From positions 186,001-250,000 of the forward strand of contig JAIWNI010000008.1 of NCBI GenBank assembly GCA_025331435.1: a DNA stretch of 64,000 nucleotides, given 5' to 3'. Positions 24,340-35,780 of this stretch are shown piece by piece. How positions within the stretch are numbered: the stretch's first letter is position 1; the number at the start of each line of letters is the position of its first letter. The translations under genes and the position numbers were made by a program. This stretch comes from Choanephora cucurbitarum (taxonomy: Eukaryota > Mucoromycota > Mucoromycetes > Mucorales > Choanephoraceae). The notes beneath the pieces are model-generated. The model was not told the origin of the DNA and did no database searches. It was given only the letters and a program-made list of their open reading frames with translations.

Positions 24340-26351
24340 GGTAATTGATATTAGAAAAGAAAGAAAAAGAGAAAAAAAAAAGGGATAAGAATGAATGAAC
24401 TAGATCGTATGCCTTTTTGTTTATTTATTTTTTTATTGGCTCCGCTACTGTGAACTGAACCAATTGTATGCACAGTGGCTGTATGTCCAATGCTTGTTTT
24501 TTCCTCCCTTTTAAGTTTATTCCTGCCCCTGGAAAGCTTCCGTCGATATGAATTTTGCTTTTTTTTGTTAAAAACTTGCTTTTGCCCTTTTACTTTCCTG
24601 TTGTTTAAAGATCTCTTTCAATGTCGATTGACTGAAAGGTTTTCTTGTGTCTCGGTCTGAGTTTCATCCAGTCATTTTTTTACTTCGATCTTTAGAACTT
24701 GGAGAAACTAATTAGGAAGGTTACTATTGCTTGTTACTTTTTTTTCTATTTTGAGATGCGCTAAAAGGATTTTCTTCTTTCCTCTTAAGTCTAAGGATCG
24801 ACCTATGACCAAAATAAGCCCTTCAGAGATTAGATTGCAAATGTTTGCTGGCTCAGAGTGTCTCTAATGCTTATAGTCAGTCGTTTTATTTTAAAAATAT
24901 CAGCCAATGCCCTTTATGCTGCAGACAGTAACATGCAATGTGAAGGTTGTGCTATTCAGTAACCTAGGAACTGGGTCAAACTAGCTACATTAGTCGTGCT
25001 GATGTTCTTGCTTTCTTTTTTCAAACGAGCGAAATGCTGTCAATCGTGCAGAAATCTTTTACTAATAATATAGCGACATAGCAGCTTTAAGAAGTCAGTT
25101 ACTATGGTTTTTTTTGGGCAGAGCGAAGCACTCTATCTAGGAGAGAAAGGCTTAGACAGAGATAACAAGTAGAATTTTAGGTGATGAAGCGACTGTCAAC
25201 AATCTACTTTCTAGTTCTCATGGATTCAGTATGAACATTGGCCAGCTATGGACTCGTTACTCTTTATTTCTAGATAGACAAGCTCTGAGCTTTTGAGTTC
25301 TTACATTCAAGGAGTTCTATATGGGTTCAGAATGGTATTACCAGATACCCAAACCAATCGGCTTATGCAGTGGGTGGTTGTACAGTGAGAGCCAGTTTTC
25401 TGTTTAATCAAGAGATTGACTAAAGTGACAAAGGATACTTTGGTGATTAGCTTTATAGCATAAACAGTAATTGCATACCCAACATTCAATAAGCAGTGTA
25501 ATTTTGCATGCATCTGAACGATTACGTATCTTCCTCTTTTGATTATATAACATTTTAGTCAGCTAAAATATCGTAAGTTTGTTGTTAAACAAGGAACTTT
25601 ACACCAAAAAAAGTTTAAAATTACCATGTCTTGGGCCTGGGTTCAAAGTTTTCATAAAGACAGTATGACTCTTACTAGTAGGTTGGCTATCCTTCTTGAC
25701 CCCTGAATTTGTGTATAGACTGTAGCGATTCGATTTCTGTCTTTTGCTGAATTTCAACTAAAGACTGCTTTGTTAAGATTAAACTCCATTTGACAGGGTT
25801 AGACTTGTTTGAGATTAAGATCTGATAAGGCTTAACGAAGTCTGTCAAGACAAGTATTTGTGAAATGATATTATGTAGTCTGCTTAAAAAAAAAAAAGAG
25901 GACAAAATCGCATTATTCAACAACAAACATAGATGCAAAACAAAAGCATTTTCTTTTTTTTTTCTTAAAAAATACAATCGTTGTTTCTAATTGAAGACAA
26001 TGGGTTTTCTAAATTCTGTTTCATTTCTGCTGTGACAACATAGCGCACTTTAAGCTAAGCTCCCCTTTTTCTTTAACTTTTCATGCACTTCCCTTAGTCT
26101 TTCCACCTCTTCTTTGTTTGATGGCAGCTGGTTGTTTTCAATCGAATGCTTTTTTGTTTTATTTTCAAGAGTCTAAAAACAGAAAGCCCTGCAAGTAGCT
26201 TGAAAGAAATGCAATGGAATGTGCTTGCCAATCAAATTTTTAGCTGAAGCTAAAATCTCTCAAACACACTTCACTGTATAAATTAGAGGCAGAAAAAAAA
26301 TCTTGACAAAGAAAAAAAAACCAATTTCTTTCTTGTTTTTTTTCTATCACA
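24340..26351. other. Intergenic region, about 2 kb
   Basis: No supported gene. The left part is the promoter side of the minus-strand transporter and the right part the promoter of the plus-strand X325 gene. Frames up to about 95 codons exist (for example 25687-25977 minus) but are low-complexity and stop-interrupted in alternative joins. No RNA gene or repeat pair is recognised. Confidence 0.6.
26277..26284 (+). promoter_or_regulatory. Candidate TATA box of the X325 gene
   Basis: TATAAATT lies 75 bases before the ATG at 26352, in a stretch otherwise rich in A and T runs. Position and sequence suit a TATA element of a strongly expressed secreted-protein gene. AT-rich DNA makes chance matches common, so this is tentative. 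Confidence 0.35.
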
Positions 26352-27043
26352 ATGAATCGCATTTTGCTTTGTATTGCTATTACTTTGGTAGCCCTTGAAT
26401 GCTACTTGGTTAATGCTCACTTCACATTAACCTACCCATCTTCCAGAGGTTTCGATGAAAGCAAGGAATCAACTGCTCCCTGTGGTAACTTTGATTCAGT
26501 TAGCAGCACTCGCGTGAAGTTGCCCAAGTCTGCCTTTGTTGAGATTAACTCAGGACATGTCTCTTACTCCTATGTTATCAACGCCGTCTACAGTAACAAC
26601 CCAAGCACTAATGATTTCTCTGGCTCTAGTCTCAAGCAATTGGCTACTGGTACTCGTTCATATCCTCAAAATGCTTGTTTGCCCTTCCAATTTGGTGATG
26701 ATGTTGAAAATGGTACCAATGCTACTATTCAAGTTGAATACAATGGTGGAGATGGTATTCTCTATCAGGTAAGCCCAAAAAGAAATCACATCAATTTATC
26801 ATTTTTGACATTGTTACTTATAAACTTGTTTAGTGCTTTGATGCTACTTATGACAACACCGCTACACTCAACACTACAGCCTGTGTCAATGCTGATGGTT
26901 CTGCTACCAACCTTAACAGCAGTAGCTCCTCTGCTCCTTCTGCCAGTGCTTCTAACAACAACACTAGTCTGGGGTCATCTGTTACTGCTGCCACTGGATT
27001 GACTATGATGGCTGCTTTCTTGCTTTCATTATTGTTGGCTTAA
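26352..27043 (+). CDS. Secreted X325/BIM1-like LPMO-related copper protein, GPI-anchored
   Basis: Two exons, 26352-26768 and 26834-27043, giving 208 residues. A 22-residue signal peptide ends in VNA, so the mature protein begins with His (HFTLTYPSSRG...). An N-terminal histidine directly after the signal peptide, a following ESTAPCGNF motif and four mature cysteines (APC, NAC, YQC, TAC) are the signature of the fungal X325 family. That family is related to lytic polysaccharide monooxygenases and includes the BIM1 copper-uptake factor of Cryptococcus. A second candidate copper ligand is the His in SGHVSYSYV, and the Asp in CFDATYD could be the third. After residue 165 a Ser/Asn-rich linker leads to a hydrophobic tail, as in GPI-anchored cell-wall proteins. 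Known X325 members bind Cu(II) but lack oxidative polysaccharide cleavage, so a copper-handling or wall role is inferred. Confidence 0.78.
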
Positions 27044-27213
27044 GCATAATATGTAATTTTCTCTTGTCTAAAATAAACCCTGATTTCTTACTTGAACATA
27101 CATCTAAATGATAAAATACGTATTTGTGTAGTATATTTTCTATTGATAAATTCAAGCCTTTTCTTTATTTTATAGTACTTGTTTCATCAAAAGAAAAAAA
27201 TTATGTCTATTAA

Positions 27214-28319
27214 TTATTTGAACATCTTGGACATTAAATTGGAAGCCATAGCACCAAAATCGCTACCTTGATGTTGTTGTTGTTGCTGTTGCTGAGCTTG
27301 AGGAGGTACTTGATTGTAGTTTGAATTGTTAGGAGGAGGGTAGTAATTGTTGTTGCCACCATATTGTTGGTTACCAGAGTTACTGGGGGGAGGGTAGTAG
27401 TTATTGTTGTTGTTGCCATGACTCTGTTGACTTTGTGAGCTACTGTGTCCTCCTGAATTGCCTGAAAGGAGTGATCCAACCATGGCACCAATACCACCCA
27501 TGCCACTAGAACTATGTTGTTGTTGTTGTTGTTGTTGTTGTTGCTGATGTTGTTGTTGTTGTCCACTTTGAGATCCACCCATCAACATACCTAACAAACT
27601 ACTGATAGCAGCACCACTTCCACCAGAAGATGAACCATGTCCATTAGCTTGATTACCACTGGATTGCTTGGACATGTATAACTTCATGGCCATCATGGCT
27701 GCTTGTTGAATAGCCTGGGATTTACCACTATCATTTTTTTGACCACTGGCACCCTGAGAAGAACTGTTACCAAACATCTTGGCAGCCTGAGCCATTGCCA
27801 TTTGAATCATATCACTCATACCACCACCTGTTTGTTGAGAACGTTGCAAGGCATGAACTGCAGCAGCATTACCAACAGCATCAGGAGAATTGTTCTGTTG
27901 AGGGTTACTCATAACTTGTTCATAGGACTGTTGAGCAGCACGGATTTCATCATCATGAGCAGGTTGGTGTCTAGAAGTGTTTGACATGATGTTTGAATAT
28001 GTGCTGTCAAAAGTATGGCGGTCATCATTTGCTGAAGGAGAAGGGTAGCCATAGGATTGGTTTTGTTGAGGAGAAGGGTAGCCATAAGATTGATTTTGTT
28101 GAGGAGAAGAGTAGCCATACGTATTTTGCTGGGGAGGAGGATATCCTATTTACCGTTTTTTTTTATAAGGAATTAAGGTTAGAGTGATTTTTATGCAAAC
28201 TAAATCAATCAATTACCATAGTTATTGTTATGATTGTAATTGTTGTTGGAGCCGCCGCCTTGGTAGCTAGCGGCTTCACCTCCTTGATAACTAGCTGCTT
28301 CACCTTGATAATAACTCAT
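27214..28319 (-). CDS. Gln/Ser/Gly-rich fungal protein, DUF7721-like
   Basis: Two exons on the minus strand, 28319-28217 and 28145-27214, giving 344 residues. The N-terminus has two near copies of GEAASYQGG and then Tyr/Pro/Gln repeats (YGYPSPQQNQS). A conserved-looking core follows at about residues 90-140: DDEIRAAQQSYEQVMSNPQ, then SPDAVGNAAAVHALQRSQQ. The remainder is Ser/Gly/Gln-rich with several Met/Ala-rich amphipathic helices (ISSLLGMLMGG, MGGIGAMVGSLLSG) and a polyglutamine tract. The core resembles small uncharacterised fungal proteins that I recall as DUF7721; I cannot confirm this without a search. The repeat-rich composition suggests an aggregation- or condensate-prone protein. 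No enzyme motif is present and I do not assign a function. Confidence 0.75.
27511..27562 (-). repeat. Short polyglutamine tract (CAA-rich)
   Basis: A run of TTG triplets on the plus strand, interrupted by one CTG-ATG pair, encodes QQQQHQQ...-type glutamines in the Gln-rich protein at 27214-28319. It is a much shorter version of the tract seen in Not1. Confidence 0.8.
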
Positions 28320-29266
28320 TTTTGTTTTAAGAAAAGAAAAAAAAAAAAGAAGAGAAAAAAGAAATGAAAACTAAAAATATTTCGTGTAAAACGGGGCTTA
28401 AAAAGACAATTGAACCAGCAGAATACGCAACCAAAGCCTTCAGACTCGTGATACATGTAACAGTAGCCGCCACAATTGATATTATTGGCCACTATCTCAT
28501 ATTATAGGTATAAATTTTACCTCAATCTAAACCTAAACGTGTACATTGACCAATCGCGCTTAGTTCCAGACCAGATGATTAAGCTGTTTGCAAGAACCCA
28601 AAAGAAAACAAAAAGAGACATGAAGTTCGTCAGCCAATTACAACTGAATTTTTAAAACAAACCTTCTGCGTAAGATTTCAATTAGAGAGAGCTTCAAACA
28701 AAATCGTCATACTATGATCATAAAAAACAATAAGCTGGTAGCTGAGCCAATCAAGTTAGTTTCCGTCTATCAACTGAGTGTATCGGATTGTTATTTTACT
28801 CTGTTCTTAAAAGAAGTAGGAAAACACATTGCTAATTCATCAAATATATTAGATGAGTACAGTAGTCGCTCGACTTAAAAGTGTTTGATTCGAGAGTATG
28901 CTTACTATAAGAGTAGCAATCCTTTCACATGAAAATCGCTGCAAGCGCTAAAATACTATTTGATTTAAGAGTATGCTCAATATAAGAGTGCATTTCTCAA
29001 GGACATGAATACTGTTAAATAAAGCGACCATTGTATATCTTATTATGTGCAGAGAAACTGACTTGTAGTCTTAAAAGGCTAAGCAATACATCTATTATTC
29101 TTATTATGCTTTCTGGCCTTTTTTTATTCTACACATTTCTTTTCGTCTAATGTATCTATCAGACTGCAATAAATAAGACTGATAGTTAACACAGGCTTCG
29201 TATAAGAGACTTAATGATAAATATTTCTAGTTTATTTTTTCTTTTAGTATATTGATTAAATACATA
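28320..29266. other. Intergenic region holding a MITE-like element
   Basis: No gene is supported. The stretch next to 28320 is the promoter side of the minus-strand Gln-rich gene. A 178-base MITE-like element occupies 28858-29035 and is described separately. The rest shows nothing notable. Confidence 0.6.
28858..29035 (+). mobile_element. MITE-like non-autonomous DNA transposon, copy 1
   Basis: The element starts TACAGTAGTCGCTCGACTTA and ends AAAGCGACCATTGTA, an imperfect terminal inverted repeat with terminal TA dinucleotides that suit a Tc1/mariner-type TA target. It contains no reading frame. Inside are repeated motifs of the form TTAAGAGTATGC / TATAAGAGTGC. Most of its length matches the reverse complement of 45534-45726, including GATTTAAGAGTATGCTCAAT, TAAGAGTGCATTT and GAAAATCGCT. 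It is shorter than copy 2, mainly through loss of one subterminal repeat unit near its left end. A non-autonomous element moved by a transposase encoded elsewhere is inferred. Confidence 0.75.
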
Positions 29267-30778
29267 TTAGCTTGATTCCTTTTGCTGCGAATCGGTTTTG
29301 CGTTTGCTAAGCACTTCATGTGTTGCTTCATTACTCGAAGGAGAAGGAGGAAGCTGAGCGGTTAGCTGAGGCGGCAGTTGAGCAACTGAGCCTGGTAATG
29401 AAAAGCATTGTGAGTCTGAAACTTGCTGCAGTTGTTGTTGTATGTTCTCTTTTGAATCTAAAGGCACTGGAGGAGGGGAATTAGGTGATGACAATGGTCT
29501 TGTTTGCGACGAAGAAGGCTGCGAAGTTGATGGTGAGGTTGATGAGCGCTTTTGTGAATTCAATACTATTTTGGTTTTTTCAAGCGTTGGTAAAGATGAA
29601 GGCGAGTTGGGTGATATAGACTGTAGATCAACAGGTGATACACTAGACTTTGTGTTGGTAGGATCAGATGTTGAGCAATGTACCGCAACTGGCTCTTCGT
29701 CTTCTGCTACATGCTCAGATAGAAGATCTGTTGTTTGAACACTACTTTCTTTTTTTGCTCTCTTCCTTGGTGTTTCTGCATCAGAGAGATAAGCTGTAGC
29801 TGGACTCTTTCTGTGCTTCTTGCTAGAGGTAAACAAAGCTCGAGTGTCTGCATCTGGATTGATTGCCCAAAAGGCTCCTTTTCCAGGCTCTAAATCGTTT
29901 CGAGGTATTTTGATAAACGCTTTGTTCAAAGATAGATTATGTCGAACAGAATTCTATTCAATATATCTTTAACATTCTCAAGGAAAAAGGATGGTAAGTT
30001 CATTCACTCACTCTTTACGTCTTACCTGCCAGCCATTGTTCGTCATTTGATAATAAGGATGATTTAAGGCTATATGCTTGTAAATATCGTTCAGTGTCAA
30101 TTTCTCTTCAGCTGAAGCAGCGATAGCTTGAGCAATAAGAGCTGCATATGAATAAGGCGGCTTCATGTCTTTGGCATGAACACCTTCATCAAATGAATTT
30201 GATGCAGTTAGTTGAGAAGACATCTTTTGAAGCTGATGCGGTCTAGAGATATATTCAACTTGCTTCGGTTTAGATCTGCTATTTGTGGATGCCTTAGGTA
30301 AGAAAAAGACAAGCATCTTCTCACCTATTTGGATCTTTGCCCTAGAAACAATATTATTCATGCAGCTTGGTTTGCCTCTTTTATATGCTCTTCACCTGTT
30401 TTCTAGAGGAGCCGAAGAACCTTTTTCAACAAACTGCTCGTCTACAAACGCGCCATTCTTTCCCAACACCTTTAATTCAAATCGCTGGCATGAAAAATTA
30501 TAGAACAGCTGAGCATGTTCTCTAGAAACTGATTTTGTGTTGGTTAAAGGAATATCCACTATCTCCCGAGCTTTTGCAGTATTTCGGCCTAAAGATACAC
30601 TTAGGCTACGAACATAATAGCTAAGATCTTCGCCCTCAAGCTTTGCATAGGCGGGTTCTGCCTCTTTATCAATCATAGCCAAGATCGGGCCATTGTTTGT
30701 CTTTAGAACATTTGGCATGGTGACTGAATGGTCTAGAGACATGTCGGCTATTTTTGTCTGTTGGCTGTAAGATGTCAC
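29267..30778 (-). CDS. FHA-domain forkhead transcription factor
   Basis: Three exons on the minus strand: 30778-30396, 30341-30026 and 29953-29267, giving 461 residues. An FHA domain covers about residues 40-145 ([13 protein letters not shown], then [12 protein letters not shown] and [10 protein letters not shown], the conserved FHA phosphothreonine-binding elements). A forkhead DNA-binding domain covers about 187-272: [52 protein letters not shown] and [10 protein letters not shown]. The exon 2-3 junction falls in the middle of NGWQ|NSVRHN, which restores the recognition helix. The C-terminal 190 residues are Ser/Pro/Thr/Gln-rich and probably regulatory. FHA plus forkhead is the plan of fungal Fkh1/Fkh2 and Fhl1, which control cell-cycle or ribosomal-protein genes. 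I cannot decide between the two. Three in-frame ATGs lie near the start (residues 1, 13, 21). Confidence 0.92.
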
Positions 30779-32878
30779 AAAACTAGATTAAGGAAAGAAA
30801 AAGAAAAAGCAAGCTGAAAAATGTTCTAGAAGTTGATAAAAAGTAACTTCATAAAATAAAGTATAAAGAGCAGGCAAAATACACAATATGAGAGAAAGAA
30901 GACAAGATGCCTGAAACCTATAGAAGGTGTGCATATTTTACTTTGAAAGACGGAAACTGAAATTAAAAGACAAAGAAGACCTCAATAGTGACTGCAAGAT
31001 GATAGTAAGGAAATAGATAACACTCACATTCCATTATGTCTGTTACTTGTCCTTCAAAATCAAATTCCAATGGACTTAACTGTTCAAACAAGAGTACCTT
31101 CAGGCTGTTTTAAATCCAACTCCTACTATCTACGTTAACAATTTATGACAGTGGATAACGTGATTTATGGGTAGATCACATAAAGACTTGACTTAAATGT
31201 AGCTTAGAATCGCTTATCTTTGATAACAAACGAATAATAATCTAAGCTACCGAATAAATCCTTTTGATTAACCTTTCTTCTGAAAACCATGGCAAACTTA
31301 TGGCTACAATACATTCTCTTTTTAGAGCAAAGTTGAGCAGTGTCCCTCCTTGTATGTGGGAGAATAATGAGTAGCTGGAAATTGATGTAAACGACAAAAA
31401 ATCAAATGCAGTCATCCACTAAACTAAACATTGCTGCTACTTCTGTATTTAAACATTTCAGACCGATTTTGTCAACAACTGCAATCTTACGGTAGCTATT
31501 TAGGACTGATCGTAGTTAGGCATATTTTCTTTGATTAAGTTTCATATGATGGAACGCATCGGTTCTTGCTTATCGCTTTGTAACTTTGTCTGACTTTGGA
31601 CGTGCTGCTATTTTCAGCAGACATAAGCCAATGTGAAGGTATTCACTTTATGGGATTTGAACTAAGCACGTTAAGACAAACCAACTAAATTTGTTGTAAT
31701 ATAATTTTTTTAGCCTGTCAACACAGTTGATAAGACGTTGTTCAGCAGTCTTTTACATCAGAAATTAGTTGCACTGTATGCAGACAAGTATTCTCATTAT
31801 CAGGTCGAGCCCTTAATATATATTTGGCTCTTACAGACCTAACATCATAATTGATGATCAATCAATAGCGGCTGTAAACCGGTTTGTTTTTATTGCACGA
31901 AGAGAGTCGACTTATTAGAAGGTGTACAAAAAAACAAGGTATTGGCTTCATTCTTACTGCTCTTTACACAAATTTTTATCTTGTTCTCTGTAAACAGAAA
32001 GCGAAAATTAGTTACACGAGCATTTGACGACCTCGGGTGAGAGCCAATCTGCTGAATAGAAACACTCAAATAGTATCGATGACACTTCTTGCTATCACTA
32101 CCCTAGTTATCAATAACTGTCAGAGTCTCTAGATTTTTCTTTCTTCAGCTTCATAGATCAAGTTATGAAACAAGCACAAGCTTCTATAGTGCTCAAATCA
32201 TGCAAAATACCCAATTTTCTAGAGCTTCGTGTAAGAGAAGTATTGTTATAAGATATTCCAAGTTTTTCATATATTCATACTGTTTTTTTCATACCCTTCA
32301 GTCTCATATGTTCTTGAATCAATCAAAGCTTGAAATTAGACTCATGGACGAGACAGGCCTCCCATAAATTGGCTGAGGTCATTGGAAAGCAAATTAGGAA
32401 GGCTGTGGCTAACCCCAACAGTGCCTAAAGCTCTCATTGTTCACTCCAATCATACTTGTCAACTTGCTCTTGAATACAAAGTTTCTTTCTTTTGCTTGGA
32501 ACAGCTTTGATCTATTCTTTGTTGACCAAATGTGCAGTTTTGTCTTTGAGGATATTGTATGCGTCTTTCTTTTCTTTTGGATGTAATCATTGTAACAGTC
32601 ATATTCCAGTAAATAAAAGCGGCAAATTGAGCGCTTCCATCAGGAACCTGATGAAGGGATGGGAGTCACACGTAGATAGATAGGAGGCATTAAGTTTTGC
32701 CAGAATGTGTCTTGCTGACTTTCAAAGCGAATGTCTCACGATTTATGCTCTAAGTTTTATGAGAAATATGATTATCAGAGAAAAAAAAAGGGCATATAAA
32801 GTTACATCTATTTGTTTTTCCTTCTCTTTCTTTTTCCAATTTGTTTTTGTGTGTGAACACGTATTAAGGCATAAAAAA
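30779..32878. other. Intergenic region, about 2.1 kb
   Basis: No supported gene between the divergent forkhead and flavocytochrome genes. It should contain both promoters. A 10-base perfect inverted repeat with an inner hairpin lies at 31199-31250 and is listed separately. The remaining DNA shows only short, motif-free frames. Confidence 0.6.
31199..31250. repeat. Inverted repeat with nested hairpin
   Basis: GTAGCTTAGA at 31199-31208 is exactly complementary to TCTAAGCTAC at 31241-31250, and between them TTATC-TTT-GATAA forms a second small stem. The unit lies alone in the intergenic region between the forkhead and flavocytochrome genes. Whether it is a cruciform, a small RNA structure or a transposon scar cannot be told. 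Confidence 0.5.
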
Positions 32879-34645
32879 ATGACTATCTTATCCCCTAAAG
32901 AGGTGGCAAAGCACAACAAAAGAGGTAGCAGAATTGAACAAGCTATGTCCATCAAGTTACTTATTCGCAGTTGATAGATGATATATGGGTTATCATTCAT
33001 GGTAAAGTGTATGACCTTACAAATTTTCTTCCAGAGCACCCCGGTGGTCAGAAAATCATTCTAAAGTATGCTGGAAAGGATGCTACTAGCGCATTTGAAC
33101 CTATCCACCCTCCTGATATCATTCAACGTTTCCTTTCGCCGGAAGTATGCAAAGGATCTATTGATGCTGAAGCTTTGGCAAAAGAACCTAAAGAAGAATC
33201 GAAAGAAGAAAAGCGTGTTCGACTAGCTAGAGAAAATATGCCTAGACTGGAAGAGATGTATAATGCCTTTGATTTTGAGAGTATGTTGAAAGAAGCTATG
33301 TGTATATAGAGAAAGACAATACTAAGCGTATCTTATTTCTGTAGCTGTTGCAAAGTCTGTTCTAAAATCAGATGCCTGGGCTTACTATTCTTCAGGCGCA
33401 GACGATGAAATTTCGATGCGTGAAAACCACAATGCATTCCATCGTATCTGGCTTCGTCCTCGTGTTATGGTCAATGTGAAGAACGTAGACCCATCTACTG
33501 TCATGCTAGGTTCGCGTACTGCTATGCCTGTCTATATCACAGCAACCGCTCTTGGTAAACTTGGTCATCCTCAGGGCGAAGTCGTATTGACAAAGGCAGC
33601 TCATAAGCGCAACGTCATTCAGATGATTCCTACCTTGGCATCTTGCTCCTTTGATGAAATTGTGGATGCAGCTGGTCCTGATCAAACGCAATGGCTTCAA
33701 CTGTATGTCAATGGAAATCGCGAAGTGTCTGAAAAGTTTGTGCGCCATGCCGAAAAAAGAGGCATGAAAGGCTTATTCATTACTGCTGATGCCCCTCAAT
33801 TAGGTAAGTTGTGGAGAAATTAAATTCTCCGATTGACTCATCTTTCCATTTATCAAAGGTCATCGTGAGAAAGACATGCGTCAAAAATATTCTCAAGAGG
33901 AACCAGAAGAGTTTAGCCGTAGTGGATCAGAAATCAACCGTGAACAAGGCGCTGCAAGAGCCATCAGTAGCTTTATTGATCCTTCGCTTTGTTGGGATGA
34001 TATTGCTTGGTTCAAGAGCATCACCAATATGCCTATCTTGATCAAAGGTATTCAAACACCTGAAGATGCTGTTTTGGCTGCCAAACATGGCTGTCAAGGT
34101 ATTGTCTTGTCCAACCATGGTGGTAGACAACTTGATTTTGCCCCTTCTTCAATTGAGATCTTAGCTGAAACAATGGATGCCCTTAAAAAGGAAAATTTAG
34201 ATAAAAATTTTGAAGTCTATATTGATGGTGGAATCCGTCGAGGTACAGATATCTTCAAGGCTATTGCCTTGGGTGCAAAAGGTGTGGGCATTGGAAGACC
34301 ATGTCTGGTAAGTTTGGGGTATCTTTACGAGTATTTTTATCTCATCCACTTATTTTTCTCTGTCTAGTATGCCATGAGTACATATGGCATTGAAGGTGTT
34401 GAAAGATTGTTGGAGTTGTTGCAGGTAAGATCAGATCAACCTCTATAGACTATATACTTATGATTCTATAGGATGAGTTTGAAATGGTAATGCGCTTGAT
34501 GGGAGTTACTAGTATTGCCGAGATCAAGCCTAGTATGGTTGATATTCGCAACATCAAAGATCACTTTGTGTCCAATCCTACAGACTACTTAGCCAGCTCT
34601 GCATATGAAAAAATGCAACCTAGAGGACACTTATCAAAGCTTTAA
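32879..34645 (+). CDS. Flavocytochrome b2-type L-lactate dehydrogenase
   Basis: Six exons: 32879-32924, 32978-33280, 33345-33803, 33859-34307, 34368-34424 and 34472-34645, giving 495 residues. A cytochrome b5-like domain occupies residues 1-85, with haem-ligand histidines in FLPEHPGGQ (His36) and FEPIHPPD (His59). The FMN-binding alpha-hydroxyacid oxidase barrel follows: AWAYYSSGADDE, ATALGKLGHP, GLFITADAPQLGHREKDMR, ILIKGIQTPEDA, the catalytic SNHGGRQLD, and DGGIRRGTDIFKAIALGAKGVGIGRP. Yeast b2 oxidises L-lactate to pyruvate and passes electrons to cytochrome c in the mitochondrial intermembrane space. Here the protein begins MTILSPKEVAKHNK, right at the b5 domain, with no presequence. Either it acts in the cytosol or a 5' exon was missed. 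All intron phases fit. Confidence 0.93.
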
Positions 34646-35780
34646 CCCGTTTTTGTCTTTTAATATATTTTAGCCTTTTTCACTAAATAATACGATCACC
34701 CTTTTTGTTTTCATACTACAAAAGAAAGGCATGAAACGGAGAAAAGTACAACCGTTTAGAATGTTTGTTGAGATAGTGCATTGAGGCAAAAGCATTTTGT
34801 AGCTTCATAAGAGAAGTATTTGGTTGCTTCATAACATCAAATGTAACGCATAGATCAGTTTCCTCCTAAATGAAAACGAGACATATTTTTTTAGCCTCAA
34901 ACAAGTGCCTATAAAATGCAAAATAATCATTTTTCGTACGTTATGTTGCAACCAAATGTCATCTGTATAAAAACAATTCAAATAATTCCTTGTGTTAAAA
35001 ACACTTGATTTCTAGAGCTGAATGAAAAAATGCTTAGTCTTTGTTCATAGCTAATACTGTATGTTATCTTGAATTTATTCCATTCACATCAGTTAAATCA
35101 TGCAAAACAAATAGACTGAATCATGGGCTAGCCCAATAGCAAAGGGGTTTCCATTACATAAAGTTACAAAAACAAATACCAGCCTCTAAAATGAGAAGTC
35201 AACAGATGACTGTTTCAGCATGTGAACTAATTGAACTTTGTGCGGTATAGACGACGCCGAAAGCGATTCTTCTGCTCAGCGTTTTCAAATTCATACATCA
35301 TAGCTTATTTAGACTTGTAAATATAATCCAGAAATCCATAAGTATATCATTTTGCAGGATAGAACAATTTTGCCTAAACAGACGAATATATAACATTTTT
35401 TGCTTTACTAGAGTATCTTTATTATACACTCTGATTTGGAAAGAGTAGAAAGAGAGCTTGCTTATCGGTGAGATTCAAATAACACCCTTCAGCTTAAAAT
35501 ACATATGTTGGTGCGACCTCAAAAACAAGCTGATGCTTAGCCATATTAAGAAAATGAAGAGTACAAATCATGATTGTTATCTGAAAGTATAAAGCATTAA
35601 AGTTTACTTTTGCTTAGAACGTATCACTCGTACCAAAGAGAGAAGCAATCAGTCATCAACATGTTCTTGTACACAAAGAATGCTTTTTATATATAAAAGA
35701 ATAAGGGAGAAAGAAAATAAAGGGAATTGGGTATGTTGTAAAGATAGAATAGAAGTAGGAAAATAGTAAAGAATAAGCCC
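34646..35780. other. Intergenic region between two convergent genes
   Basis: About 1.1 kb between the 3' ends of the flavocytochrome and Psr1-like genes. No gene is supported. A 24-codon basic frame on the minus strand at 35227-35301 was seen and rejected. No repeat or RNA gene is recognised. Confidence 0.6.

Noticed and set aside
31641..31680. Possible tRNA B-box (minus strand TTAGTTCAAATCCC).
   Set aside because: The T-stem does not pair and no A-box, anticodon arm or acceptor stem can be formed nearby.
35227..35301. Minus-strand basic 24-residue frame (MMYEFENAEQKNRFRRRLYRTKFN has 24 residues; core AEQKNRFRRRLYR).
   Set aside because: It looks like a possible last exon, but no upstream exon or transcript support is seen. 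Too short to call.
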